Shown here one piece after another: positions 8,491-16,679 of a DNA stretch of 64,000 nt. The number at the start of each line of letters is the position of its first letter. Position 1 is the first letter of the stretch. This stretch comes from Rhizobiales bacterium 64-17 (GTDB lineage: Bacteria > Pseudomonadota > Alphaproteobacteria > Rhizobiales > Xanthobacteraceae), in the NCBI GenBank assembly GCA_001899285.1, contig MKWA01000010.1, positions 1-64,000 on the forward strand, read 5' to 3'. The position numbers and the translations under genes were made by a program. The notes below the pieces were generated by a model. It saw only the letters and a program-made list of their open reading frames with translations, searched no databases and was not told the DNA's origin.

Positions 8491-10076
8491 GCCGCTGCCG
8501 ATCTGGATGCCGCCGGCTTCGTCGGCCGCGCGCCGCTGACAATCCGGCGATAGACCTCGTCGACCGCACCCTCACGCATCGGCAGGATCGCCGCGACATG
8601 ATCGTCCGGACGGACCAGCAGCACCGTATCGGTCGGGCAGCCGACGCGCTCGCGGAAGCGGTCGCCGACGTCGAACAGCGAAAGCTCGCGCAGGCCGGAA
8701 TCGAGCGGCGCGTCGCGCCGCGACACGATCAGATGCTTGAGGCCCGGCCTATCTGGTGGCAGCGTCGGACGGCGGCGCACATCGGTGAAGTAGAGCGCGA
8801 CGAAACTGTCGTCGATCAGTTGATGCAGTCGCACCGGACGGCCGTCAGCGCCGTGCAATTCGACATCGGGGATGCGCTCGCCGACGCGCAGCGGCTCGCG
8901 CGCGGTCCGCACCATCGACCAGTCGTCGGACTGATCGACGTCGAGCCGCACGCCGAGCATAGTGCGCGTCAGCGCGTTGGCCCAGGCGTCGCCGGACATG
9001 GCCTTCACCGCATCCTTCTGGCCGAGCATGTATTTGCGGCCGGCTTCCGCCATCTCGCCGGAGCCATAGGCGGCGACCGGGCGCTGTTCGCGCGCATAGC
9101 CGTCGAGCAACGACTGGTCGGCCCAGCCGCGCGCGACCCAGGCCAGGCGCCACGGCAGATTGATCGCGTCGAGGATGCCGGTGTTGAGACCGAGCGCCCA
9201 CATCGGCGTGATCAGATGCGCGGCATCGCCCATCAGGAACACGCGGCCGCGTCGCCATTCCGAGGCAATGCGGTGATGGATGCGATAGATGATGGTGTTG
9301 AGGATTTCGAGATCATCGACCGGGCCGATGAAATGCAGCACCTTGGCCTTGAACTCCTCGCGCGTCGGCTCCGGCTTGTCCGCCGCCAGCGGATAGAGGA
9401 AGCGCCAGCAGTGCGGCTGGCGCACCGTGATCATCCATTCGTCCGGATCGGCGAAATAAGCGAGATAGGGGTAATCGCGCGGATTCTTCACATCGAGATC
9501 GACTTTGACGTCAACCAGCAAGGTCCGCGCATCAAGTGATTCACCCTCCACCTCGATGCCGAGCTGCGAGCGGACCGTGCTGCGGCCGCCATCGCAGGCG
9601 AGCAGATAGGAGCCTTCGACTTCCTTGACGCCGTCCGGCGTCTCGAAGGTGACGACAACGCCGTCGTCGGCCGCGCGGAACGACAGCAGCTTGTGTCGCA
9701 GATGCACCGCCTGCGGATGCGTCTTCTGGAGCGAGCGATGCAGGATCGGCTCGAGGTGATGCTGCGGCATGTTGACGACGAACGGATAGCGGGTGTCGTC
9801 AGCGAGCAGTTCGGTCCGCACCGACGGCCGCGCCGTATTGGTCGCGCGCTCGATGTCACCGATCTCGTCGATGCGCAGTGCGTTGGCCAGCACTTCATCG
9901 ACCACGCCGTAGCGGCGGAATGCTTCCAGCGTGCGGGTCAGGATCGTACCGGCCTTGGTGTCGCTCGAGAGACCGTCGTCCTCCTCGAACACTTCGAACG
10001 GCAGACCGTAGAACCGCAACCCCAGCGCGGCGGTGAGACCGACCGGACCGGCTCCAACGATGATGATCGGCTTCAT
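8487..10076 (-). CDS. FAD-dependent aromatic hydroxylase (MhpA/PHBH superfamily)
   Basis: Class A flavoprotein monooxygenase that would hydroxylate an aromatic acid with NAD(P)H and O2. The dinucleotide fold IIVGAGPVGLT is near residues 5-15, the DGGRSTVR motif follows the second FAD segment, and GDAAHLITPMWALGLNTG closes the FAD site. After about residue 390 there is a C-terminal thioredoxin-like extension as in MhpA and phenol hydroxylases. The ATG at 10076 has GAAGAG upstream; a GTG at 10094 is less likely. It overlaps the decarboxylase-like gene. Confidence 0.9.
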   Translation of the reverse strand: MKPIIIVGAGPVGLTAALGLRFYGLPFEVFEEDDGLSSDTKAGTILTRTLEAFRRYGVVDEVLANALRIDEIGDIERATNTARPSVRTELLADDTRYPFVVNMPQHHLEPILHRSLQKTHPQAVHLRHKLLSFRAADDGVVVTFETPDGVKEVEGSYLLACDGGRSTVRSQLGIEVEGESLDARTLLVDVKVDLDVKNPRDYPYLAYFADPDEWMITVRQPHCWRFLYPLAADKPEPTREEFKAKVLHFIGPVDDLEILNTIIYRIHHRIASEWRRGRVFLMGDAAHLITPMWALGLNTGILDAINLPWRLAWVARGWADQSLLDGYAREQRPVAAYGSGEMAEAGRKYMLGQKDAVKAMSGDAWANALTRTMLGVRLDVDQSDDWSMVRTAREPLRVGERIPDVELHGADGRPVRLHQLIDDSFVALYFTDVRRRPTLPPDRPGLKHLIVSRRDAPLDSGLRELSLFDVGDRFRERVGCPTDTVLLVRPDDHVAAILPMREGAVDEVYRRIVSGARPTKPAASRSAAA

Positions 10077-10106
10077 GGCAACACTCTTCGACACACGTTT
10101 GCTTCG

Positions 10107-10847
10107 TCAGATTTCCTGCGCCGCATAGGCAAAGTCGCGGCTGATCAAGGAGGCCGTCATCGACGCCGCGTCCGACAGCAGGAACAACAGTGGACCGACC
10201 GCATCTTCCGGCGCGCCGACACCGGTGGAGGCACGCCAGCGGTCGTGGTCGGCGCCAGCATTGGCAGCGCGGTATTGCGGCGTATCAATCACGCCGGGCG
10301 CGATCAGATTGAATTTGACGCGATGCTGCGCAACTTCCTTGGCCGCGCTCTTCACGAAGGCGATCAACGCGCCCTTCGACGCAGCATAGGCCGAGGCTTC
10401 CGGCCAGCCCTGATGCGCGAGGCCCGAGGTGAAGGCGACGATGCTGCCGCGACGGCGCGCGATCATCCCCTTGATTGCCGCCTGATAGCACCAGACGACG
10501 CCGTTGAGATTGATGCCGAGCACGCGCTGCCATTCCTCGGCGGGCATATCGTGCACCAGCGTGCGCGGCTGGATTGCCGCGCCACAGACCAGCCCGTCGA
10601 TACGGCCATGCTCGCGCTCGATCGCGGCGAAGGTCGCAGACACCGCATCACGGTCGCCAACGTCGAGTCGCTTGATGGAGATTTGCGGATGGCCGGCCGC
10701 GGCATCCGCCGCAGCCTTCTCGTCCACATCGCAGATGACGACATGGGCGCCGGCCTGCGCCGCCGCTCGCGCCAGTGCGCGGCCGATGCCGTTACCGCCG
10801 CCGGTGACGACGATCACATCTCCATCCGCCTCGAACCGCGCCTTCAT
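10107..10847 (-). CDS. Short-chain dehydrogenase/reductase
   Basis: Classical SDR of 246 residues. TGGGNGIG binds NAD(P)(H) near residues 15-22, CGAA in the NNAG position follows, and the catalytic Ser with YAASK is present. An acidic residue after strand 2 (CDVDE) points to NAD rather than NADP. It lies upstream of the hydroxylase in the same operon and could oxidise a dihydrodiol or hydroxyacyl intermediate. No specific substrate is visible. Confidence 0.88.
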   Translation of the reverse strand: MKARFEADGDVIVVTGGGNGIGRALARAAAQAGAHVVICDVDEKAAADAAAGHPQISIKRLDVGDRDAVSATFAAIEREHGRIDGLVCGAAIQPRTLVHDMPAEEWQRVLGINLNGVVWCYQAAIKGMIARRRGSIVAFTSGLAHQGWPEASAYAASKGALIAFVKSAAKEVAQHRVKFNLIAPGVIDTPQYRAANAGADHDRWRASTGVGAPEDAVGPLLFLLSDAASMTASLISRDFAYAAQEI

Positions 10848-10873
10848 CGCATCCCCACTCCGTCGTTCGCCTA

Positions 10874-11272
10874 TTAACCGTTCGGCAGAACGGCGATCGC
10901 ATTGATCTCGATCAGATAGTCCGGCGAAACGAACTTGGAGACCTCCACCATGGTCGAGGCCGGCGCGATACCGGTGAAGTACTGACGACGCACTTCATGG
11001 ATCGCCTCGAAGTGCTCCATGTTGCGCACATAGACGTCGACGCGGACGATATCGTCGAGCGTGCCGCCGGCTTCCTCGACCGCCGCCTTCAGGTTCTCGC
11101 ACACCTGCTTAGTCTGCGCCTTGATGTCGCCGACGCCGGTGATGCTGCCATCGGGATGACGCGCGGTCATGCCGGAGATGAACACCATCTTGCCCTTGGC
11201 GGCGATGGCGGTCGCCTGGGAAAAGTGCCCGTTGGGCTGGCGCAGCTTCTTCGAGACGATCTGTTGCTTCAT
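10874..11272 (-). CDS. RidA/YjgF family protein, catalytic Arg replaced
   Basis: RidA-family protein of 132 residues. RidA proper deaminates enamines and imines, and 2-aminomuconate deaminases belong to the same superfamily. The C-terminal block reads ASTMVEVSKF then LIEINAIAVLP. Where RidA has the catalytic Arg (ARTTVE in the other copy at 39902-40291), this protein has Ser, so normal RidA chemistry is doubtful. The position in an operon with an ACMSD-like decarboxylase favours a pathway-specific role (inference). Confidence 0.85.
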   Translation of the reverse strand: MKQQIVSKKLRQPNGHFSQATAIAAKGKMVFISGMTARHPDGSITGVGDIKAQTKQVCENLKAAVEEAGGTLDDIVRVDVYVRNMEHFEAIHEVRRQYFTGIAPASTMVEVSKFVSPDYLIEINAIAVLPNG

Positions 11273-11286
11273 GATAACTCTCTCCT

Positions 11287-12348
11287 TCAGAACGAAAGCG
11301 TGACGCCGGTGCTGGCGGCAGCCTTGATCAAACTGTCCACCGTGGGCCGGCTGAGATTGCAGGTGCCGCCATTGGCAAGCCGCGTCGCGTAAGCCATTTC
11401 GCCCGGCGCATAGATGCGCTCGACGCCCGGCGCGCGCTTCGAGACGGTAACGCGCTCGGATTGCGCGCCGACGCGTTCGGCGAAACGCTGGCCATCGGTG
11501 AAGTGCCCGGCATGGATCGCCAGGAACATCAGGCTGCAGCGATACGGTTCGGTCGCGTTACCATAGAGCGCACGCACCTCGGCGCCGACCGCGCCATCCG
11601 ACAGACCGCCGCACAGGAGATCGATGGCGAAGGCAAGCCCGAAGCCCTTCGGCCCTGCCGCCGGCAGCAGCATGCCCTTGATGGCATCGGCCGGACTGGT
11701 GGTCGGGCGCCCGGTGGAATCGATCGCCCAGCCTTCGGGGATGCTCTTGCCCGCCGCTTCCGCGAGACGAATTTTACCCATGGCCGTGGCGCTCAACGCC
11801 ATATCGACCTCCGCCGGATGCGCGGTCGTGGTCGGCAGCGCGATGGCGAGCGGGTTGTTACCGACCAACGCCTCGGCGCCACCCGGCGCCGGCATCAGCG
11901 GCCGCGTGTTCGACATGACGATGCCGACGCAGCCTTGATCCGCCAGCATACGAGCATAGCGCCCCGCCATGCCGAAGTGGAACGCGTTGCGCACCGTCAC
12001 CGCCGCAAGGCCGAATTTGTGCGCGCGCGGCACCGCAAGCTTCACCGCCTGATGCGCGGTGAGCTGGCCGAGGCCGTTCTGCGCGTCGATCACCACCGCG
12101 GCCTCGCGGTCGCTGACCACCTCGCCTTCATGGTGTGTCGATACCGAGCCCTTGAGGATACGCTCCACATAGAGCGGCATCAGCATGACGCCATGCGACG
12201 ACACGCCTTCGAGATCGGCGGTGACGAGATCCTCGGCGACGATCTTCGCATCGTCGCGCGCCACGCCGAGCGCCGCGAAGATATTCGTGACCGCTTCCGT
12301 CAGTTGCGCGGCATCAATCCGCACCGGACCGGGCTGCTGCGCCGACAT
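11287..12348 (-). CDS. Malate/L-lactate dehydrogenase-family (Ldh2) oxidoreductase
   Basis: NAD(P)-dependent 2-hydroxyacid or imine-type oxidoreductase of the Ldh2 family (YlbC/AllD/ComC, piperideine-carboxylate reductases). Length of 353 residues and the motifs SSHGVM, AFHFGMAGRYA and GNNPLAIALPT are characteristic. It overlaps the cupin stop by one base (TGATG) and precedes the RidA-like gene. Family members act on 2-keto acids or cyclic imines; which applies here is not clear. Confidence 0.88.
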   Translation of the reverse strand: MSAQQPGPVRIDAAQLTEAVTNIFAALGVARDDAKIVAEDLVTADLEGVSSHGVMLMPLYVERILKGSVSTHHEGEVVSDREAAVVIDAQNGLGQLTAHQAVKLAVPRAHKFGLAAVTVRNAFHFGMAGRYARMLADQGCVGIVMSNTRPLMPAPGGAEALVGNNPLAIALPTTTAHPAEVDMALSATAMGKIRLAEAAGKSIPEGWAIDSTGRPTTSPADAIKGMLLPAAGPKGFGLAFAIDLLCGGLSDGAVGAEVRALYGNATEPYRCSLMFLAIHAGHFTDGQRFAERVGAQSERVTVSKRAPGVERIYAPGEMAYATRLANGGTCNLSRPTVDSLIKAAASTGVTLSF

Positions 12349-12770
12349 CAGCGCGCATCCTCGTCGTTGGCGTACCAGGACGGCTTGATCGGGTAATGCG
12401 GACCGTCATAGACCTCGACGACCACGGTGTCCTCATGCGCCACCGCCGGGCCGTGCACATTGCCTTTCGGGTTCCAGTAGAACGAGCCCGCCGTCAGCAC
12501 CGTGCCAGTGCTGGTGTATTCATATTTTCCTTCGAGGCAGAACATGAACTGGTTGGAGGCGTGGCTGTGCGGCTGCGGAATGCCCGAGCCCTTGGCAAAG
12601 CGGATCAGCGCGATCGACGCACCCGTTTCCTCGTTGCGCCACAGCATCTTTTCGCTGATGCCCTTGAGCGACTTTTCACGCCACGGCAAATCCTTGCTCT
12701 GGAGCAACACCTCGTCGAGGCTCGGCATCCCCTCGCCCATTTTGGGAATTCCGGAATAGGCTCCGCTCAT
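12348..12770 (-). CDS. Cupin-domain protein
   Basis: A 140-residue cupin with the metal-binding pattern PQPHSHASNQFMFCLEG and a second-box His in GNVHGPAV. The ATG at 12770 follows GGGAG at a good distance, so I prefer it to the ATG 21 bases upstream. It is the first gene of the catabolic operon that runs down to the ligase. It may be a dioxygenase, an isomerase or a small-molecule binding protein; the sequence does not decide. Confidence 0.82.
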   Translation of the reverse strand: MSGAYSGIPKMGEGMPSLDEVLLQSKDLPWREKSLKGISEKMLWRNEETGASIALIRFAKGSGIPQPHSHASNQFMFCLEGKYEYTSTGTVLTAGSFYWNPKGNVHGPAVAHEDTVVVEVYDGPHYPIKPSWYANDEDAR

Positions 12771-12803
12771 CGCACTCTCCCTGACTGTCATCTATCTCGT
12801 CGC

Positions 12804-13616
12804 TTATCGGCTCGGCAGAGGACGGCGCTGGGCCGCGCTCTGCACCCGCGTCAATCGCTCGCGCAGGCTTTCGATGTGACGGCTCACCGCCCTGGCGGCT
12901 CCAGCGCCGTCGCGCTTCGCCACCATGTCGGCGATCGCCTTGTGCTCGCCGGCGGTCGCCTTGGTGTTCATGGTCTGCCACAGATGCAGATACCAGTAGC
13001 GGATCGAGCGCTCGTGCAAGGTACGCGCGAAATCGCGCAACACGGGATTTTCCGCCATCTCCGCGAGCTTGGCATGGAACGCGCGGTCCGCTCGGGTGAA
13101 GGTATCGACCTCGGTCGGCTGGCCGTTGCCATAGCCTTCGCTGGCGAGCCGCTGCAATTCGCGCGCGTCCTCTGCCGTGGCATGTTCGGCGGCATTGCGC
13201 GCCAGTTCAGCCTCGACGGTGACACGGGAATCCAGAATTTTCAAAATCTCGGCGAAGTTGTCCGGCTGCACGACCACGCCCTTGCGCGGCATGATCTCGA
13301 CCAGCCCTTCCAGTTCGAGCCGTTGCAACGCCTGATGCACCGGCGTGCGCCCGGCGTCGAGCAGCGCACAGAGCGCGCCTTCGTTGAGATATTGCCCGGG
13401 CAGGAAATGCAGCGTCAGGATCTTCTCCTTGATCTGCTCGTAAGCCTGCGCGGTCAACGAGCCACCCTTGGGCTTGGCACGGAGGCCGGGCTTCCCTGCT
13501 TTAGCGCTCTTGGCAACGGTTTTGGCGGAACACACCGCAGACTTCGCCTTCTGTACGCCGGCGCGCTTGCGCCCCGGCGTCCGCTTTGCTCCCGCTTTGG
13601 CTTTTGCCTTCGCCAT
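12804..13616 (-). CDS. GntR-family (FCD) regulator with a lysine/alanine-rich N-terminal tail
   Basis: FadR/FCD-type transcription regulator. Residues 1-52 form a basic Lys/Ala-rich tail like histone H1, then a winged helix (about 53-120) with recognition helix GRTPVHQALQRL, then an all-helical FCD ligand domain (about 130-255). The start at 13616 gives 270 residues and leaves 16 bases after the permease stop; a longer frame would run into the permease gene. The recognition helix nearly equals that of the GntR at 49539-50258. It probably controls the adjoining transporter and cupin operon. Confidence 0.88.
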   Translation of the reverse strand: MAKAKAKAGAKRTPGRKRAGVQKAKSAVCSAKTVAKSAKAGKPGLRAKPKGGSLTAQAYEQIKEKILTLHFLPGQYLNEGALCALLDAGRTPVHQALQRLELEGLVEIMPRKGVVVQPDNFAEILKILDSRVTVEAELARNAAEHATAEDARELQRLASEGYGNGQPTEVDTFTRADRAFHAKLAEMAENPVLRDFARTLHERSIRYWYLHLWQTMNTKATAGEHKAIADMVAKRDGAGAARAVSRHIESLRERLTRVQSAAQRRPLPSR

Positions 13617-13632
13617 GTCCGGTTTCCGCGTC

Positions 13633-14415
13633 TCAGTGCCGCTGCGACGACGGCGGCAGCCACGGCTCTGCCAGCTTCTCCGCCAGTTCGACCAGCAGAT
13701 AGGCAGCGATGCCAAGGAACGACAGCGCGAACAGCGCCGCGAAAGCGAGCGGCGTGTCGAGCTGCGAGGTCGCGCTCAACAGCAAGAAGCCGAGCCCCTC
13801 GCTGGCACCGACGAATTCACCGATCACCGCGCCAATGACGGCCAGCGTGATCGCCACCTTGGCGCCGGTGATGACGAACGGTAGCGCCGCCGGGAACTGC
13901 ACCTTGAGGAAAACCTGCATCGGCGAGGCGCGCAGGCTGTCAGCCAGTTCCAGCAGTTCGCGCGGCGTCGAGCGCAGGCCCGCCACCGTATCGACGATGA
14001 TCGGGAAGAACGCGACGAGCCAGACGATCGCCAGCTTGGATTCCATGCCGGTGCCGAGCCACACCAGGATGATCGGCGCCAGCGCCACTTTCGGCACTGA
14101 CTGCAGCGCGATCAGCAGCGGATAGAACATCAGATTGAGCGGCCGCGAATTCGCAATCGCCACCGCCAGCGGAATGCCGATCACAATGGCGAGCAGGAAG
14201 CCGTACAACGTCTCCTTCACCGTCACCCAGCCTTCGCTCATCAGCAGATCGAAGCGGGCGATGAAGGCGTGGAACACCTTGTCCGGGGTCGGCAGCACCA
14301 CCGTCGGCAGATTGCCGAGCCAGCAGGCAAGAACCCAGGCGCCGAGAATGACGACGAGGCCGAACAGCGGATAACCGATGCGGGTGATGAGCCGCGCGAC
14401 CATGGGATTGATCAT
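13633..14415 (-). CDS. ABC transporter permease, taurine/sulfonate/nitrate type
   Basis: Six-helix inner-membrane permease (SsuC/TauC family, 260 residues). The EAA loop (ELADSLRASPMQVFLKVQFP) and the motif LAPIILVWLGTGMESK are visible. It overlaps the ATPase gene stop by 4 bases (ATGA), and the binding protein is encoded divergently at 15579. Such importers carry sulfonates, aromatic sulfonates, phthalate, pyrimidines and others. Ligand unknown. Confidence 0.92.
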   Translation of the reverse strand: MINPMVARLITRIGYPLFGLVVILGAWVLACWLGNLPTVVLPTPDKVFHAFIARFDLLMSEGWVTVKETLYGFLLAIVIGIPLAVAIANSRPLNLMFYPLLIALQSVPKVALAPIILVWLGTGMESKLAIVWLVAFFPIIVDTVAGLRSTPRELLELADSLRASPMQVFLKVQFPAALPFVITGAKVAITLAVIGAVIGEFVGASEGLGFLLLSATSQLDTPLAFAALFALSFLGIAAYLLVELAEKLAEPWLPPSSQRH

Positions 14416-15227
14416 GACGCGGCTCCCGTCTCAGTCTCTGCTTCGGAGCCGGGCGGAAGCACGCCGAGCGCCTCGCTGGCGATCCGCTCGGCTTCCGTGA
14501 ACGCTGCCGTGAAGCGGGTGCGCTGCGAGCGCGGATACGGCAGGTCGATTTGGATTTCCCTGGCGACGCGCGCCGGGCGGCGGCTGAACACGATCACCTT
14601 GTCGGACAGATAGATCGCCTCGGAAATCGAATGGGTGACGAACAGCACTGAGGCACCAGTCTCGCGCCGGATGCGCAGCAGCAGGTCGTTCATCTCCAGC
14701 CGCGTCAGTTCGTCGAGCGCGCCGAACGGCTCATCCATCAAGAGCAATTTCGGCTGATGAATGAGCGCGCGGCAGAGCGCGACACGTTGCTGCATGCCAC
14801 CGGATAATTGATGCGGCCGGGCATGCGCGAAATTGGACAGACCGACCAGACCGAGCAGTTCGTTGGCGCGGGCGCGCGCCGCCTTGTTGTTGTTCTTCAG
14901 GATTTCCATCGGGAACAACACATTGTCGACCACCGAGCGCCACGGCATCAGGCTCGGGCTCTGGAACACGAAGCCGTAGTCGCCGAGCGGCTCCGTCACC
15001 TCGCGCCCGCCGATATTCACCGAGCCCGAGGTCTTGGAAATCAGCCCCGCGACAATGCGCAGCAGCGTGGTCTTGCCGCAGCCGCTCGGCCCGAGCAGCG
15101 CGACAAGCTGGCCCTGCTCGAAATCGAAGCTCGCATCGTCGAGCGCGACCACCGGCTCGCGGCTGCGCGAGATCAGCTCGCCGGCCGAGAACACCTTCCT
15201 GACATTCCTGATGGTACCGAAAGCCAT
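14412..15227 (-). CDS. ABC transporter ATPase, taurine/sulfonate/nitrate type
   Basis: ATPase partner of the permease at 13633 (SsuB/TauB family). The ATG at 15227 gives 271 residues. Walker A GPSGCGKTT, Q-loop VFQSPSLMPWRSV, signature LSGGMQQR and Walker B LLLMDEPFGALD are all present. The longer open frame upstream of 15227 extends into the divergent promoter region and has no family similarity. First gene of the leftward transporter-regulator unit. Confidence 0.92.
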   Translation of the reverse strand: MAFGTIRNVRKVFSAGELISRSREPVVALDDASFDFEQGQLVALLGPSGCGKTTLLRIVAGLISKTSGSVNIGGREVTEPLGDYGFVFQSPSLMPWRSVVDNVLFPMEILKNNNKAARARANELLGLVGLSNFAHARPHQLSGGMQQRVALCRALIHQPKLLLMDEPFGALDELTRLEMNDLLLRIRRETGASVLFVTHSISEAIYLSDKVIVFSRRPARVAREIQIDLPYPRSQRTRFTAAFTEAERIASEALGVLPPGSEAETETGAAS

Positions 15228-15578
15228 CGTCGTTGCGGGCCTTTCCGTGGGTTGGTCCGTCACCTGCCAGGCTGCCGCGCAGGACAGACCACTCCCCCCA
15301 GTCTCGCGCGCCGAGACATCTGCGCTGAGACATCCACGCATTCACATGCGCAGCCCCTACGCGCATACCATGCGCAGAGGCAGAAAGGGCCGATATGCCG
15401 GCGGAGCCCGTCGCGCAGACAGCCACGCGGAAACAGCATCCTCGAAGCTTGTACGCTTCATGTGAAATATCTTATGATATCTTACCTGTCAATTTGCGGC
15501 CGGCATGTTGCGTTCAACCTGGCGACGCGCAGACAGGCGAGGGAAAATAATTCGATGTCGCTCAACAGGAGGATTTCG
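15228..15578. promoter_or_regulatory. Divergent promoter region between ABC ATPase and binding-protein genes
   Basis: A 351-bp gap without a supported gene. It becomes AT-rich from about 15450 and holds the candidate operator at 15463-15481. It must carry the promoters for the leftward ATPase/permease/regulator unit and the rightward binding-protein gene. I cannot place -35 and -10 boxes with confidence. Confidence 0.7.
15463..15481 (+). promoter_or_regulatory. Candidate GntR operator in divergent promoter
   Basis: Contains TGAAATATC (15463-15471 region) and the inverted repeat ATATC-N4-GATAT (15467-15480). The nonamer TGAAATATC recurs twice in the divergent region at 50935-51039, also next to a GntR gene with a matching recognition helix. 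Operator function is inferred. Confidence 0.5.
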
Positions 15579-16583
15579 ATGAAGCGATTGCTTGCCGCCG
15601 CGTGCGCCGCGGCGTGTTTGATGACAGCGGCTGCGCCGGCACAAGCGCAAGCGCTGCAGGACGTGAAGTTCACACTGGACTTCATCAGTCTCGGCCGCCA
15701 CGCTCCGTGGTATGTCGCTCTCGGCAAAGGCTACTTCAAGGAAGAAGGGCTGAACGTCACCATCCTGCCGTCGAAGGGCACCGCCGATGCGATCCGCGCG
15801 GTCGCGACCGGCGCTTCCGAACTGGGCTTCATCGACGTGCCGAGCCTCGTTGCCGCAGGCAGCGCCGGCTCCGCCGTCAAGATCGTCGCCGCCAGCTACC
15901 AGAAGCCGCCGTATTGCGTGTTCAGCCTCAATCCGGGTGCCGATATCGACAGCGCCAAGAAGCTGGTCAATCTCGAACTCGGCACCAGCAGCGCGTCGTT
16001 CGTGCCCAAGATCTGGGCCGCGATCATGGAAATGAACGGCATCGACAGCAAGACGATGAAGGTCGTCAATATCGATCCGGCGGCGCGCGTGCCGATGCTC
16101 GCGTCGCGCAAAGTGCCGGCGATCGACCTGTTCCTGATGAGCGAGCCGGCGATCCGCCGCGCCGTTCCCGATGCCAAGCCGGTCTGCCTGTTCGCGGGCG
16201 ATCTCGGCCTCGACATCTACGCCAACTCGATCGGCGTCAATGCCGACTTCCTGAAGAAGAATCCGGACGTGGTGAAGAAATTCGTCCGCGCCGCCGCGCG
16301 GGGCTGGAAAGACACCTTCGCCAATCCCGACGAAGCGACCAAGATCCAGCTTCAATACGTGAAGGCGCTCGATCCGCAGATCGTGAAGGAGGAACTGGAA
16401 ATCCTCAAGCGCATCGCGCTGACGCCGGATGTGCAGAAGAACGGCTTCGGCTATATCACGCCGGAGAAGATGCGGCGCACCGTCGACTTCATCAACAAGA
16501 ACATCGAAGTCAGCGGCGAACGTCTCACTGCCGATCAGATCTACGTTCCGGGCTATCTGCCCGAGAAGCCGATCCTGCCGTAA
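15579..16583 (+). CDS. ABC transporter substrate-binding protein (NMT1/THI5/SsuA-like)
   Basis: Periplasmic binding protein of 334 residues for the importer encoded divergently. The ATG at 15579 follows ACAGGAGG at 6 bases, and the N terminus is a clear signal peptide ending near AQA-QA. The mature start KFTLDFISLGRHAPWYVALGKGYFKEEGL is the usual SsuA/TauA/NMT1 opening. An in-frame ATG 24 bases upstream lies before the ribosome site. It is the only gene of its transcript and ends at a strong terminator. Confidence 0.92.
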   Translation: MKRLLAAACAAACLMTAAAPAQAQALQDVKFTLDFISLGRHAPWYVALGKGYFKEEGLNVTILPSKGTADAIRAVATGASELGFIDVPSLVAAGSAGSAVKIVAASYQKPPYCVFSLNPGADIDSAKKLVNLELGTSSASFVPKIWAAIMEMNGIDSKTMKVVNIDPAARVPMLASRKVPAIDLFLMSEPAIRRAVPDAKPVCLFAGDLGLDIYANSIGVNADFLKKNPDVVKKFVRAAARGWKDTFANPDEATKIQLQYVKALDPQIVKEELEILKRIALTPDVQKNGFGYITPEKMRRTVDFINKNIEVSGERLTADQIYVPGYLPEKPILP

Positions 16584-16600
16584 CAGACTGACGACAACCG

Positions 16601-16638
16601 GCGCCACCCGTCAGCAATGCGGGTGGCGCTATTTTTTT
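16601..16638 (+). terminator. Rho-independent terminator
   Basis: A perfect 10-bp stem (GCGCCACCCG at 16601-16610 with its complement at 16620-16629), a 9-base loop, then TA and seven T. It lies 17 bases after the stop of the binding-protein gene and separates it from the convergent Bug-receptor gene. Confidence 0.93.
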
Positions 16639-16679
16639 GCGAAGGTCAGAACCTCAGCAATTCCGGCTGATACGTGGAG

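Noticed and set aside
14808-15578. Upstream extension of the binding-protein frame beyond 15579
   Set aside because: The extension is antisense to the ABC ATPase gene and lacks family content; a strong ribosome site and signal peptide mark 15579 as the start.
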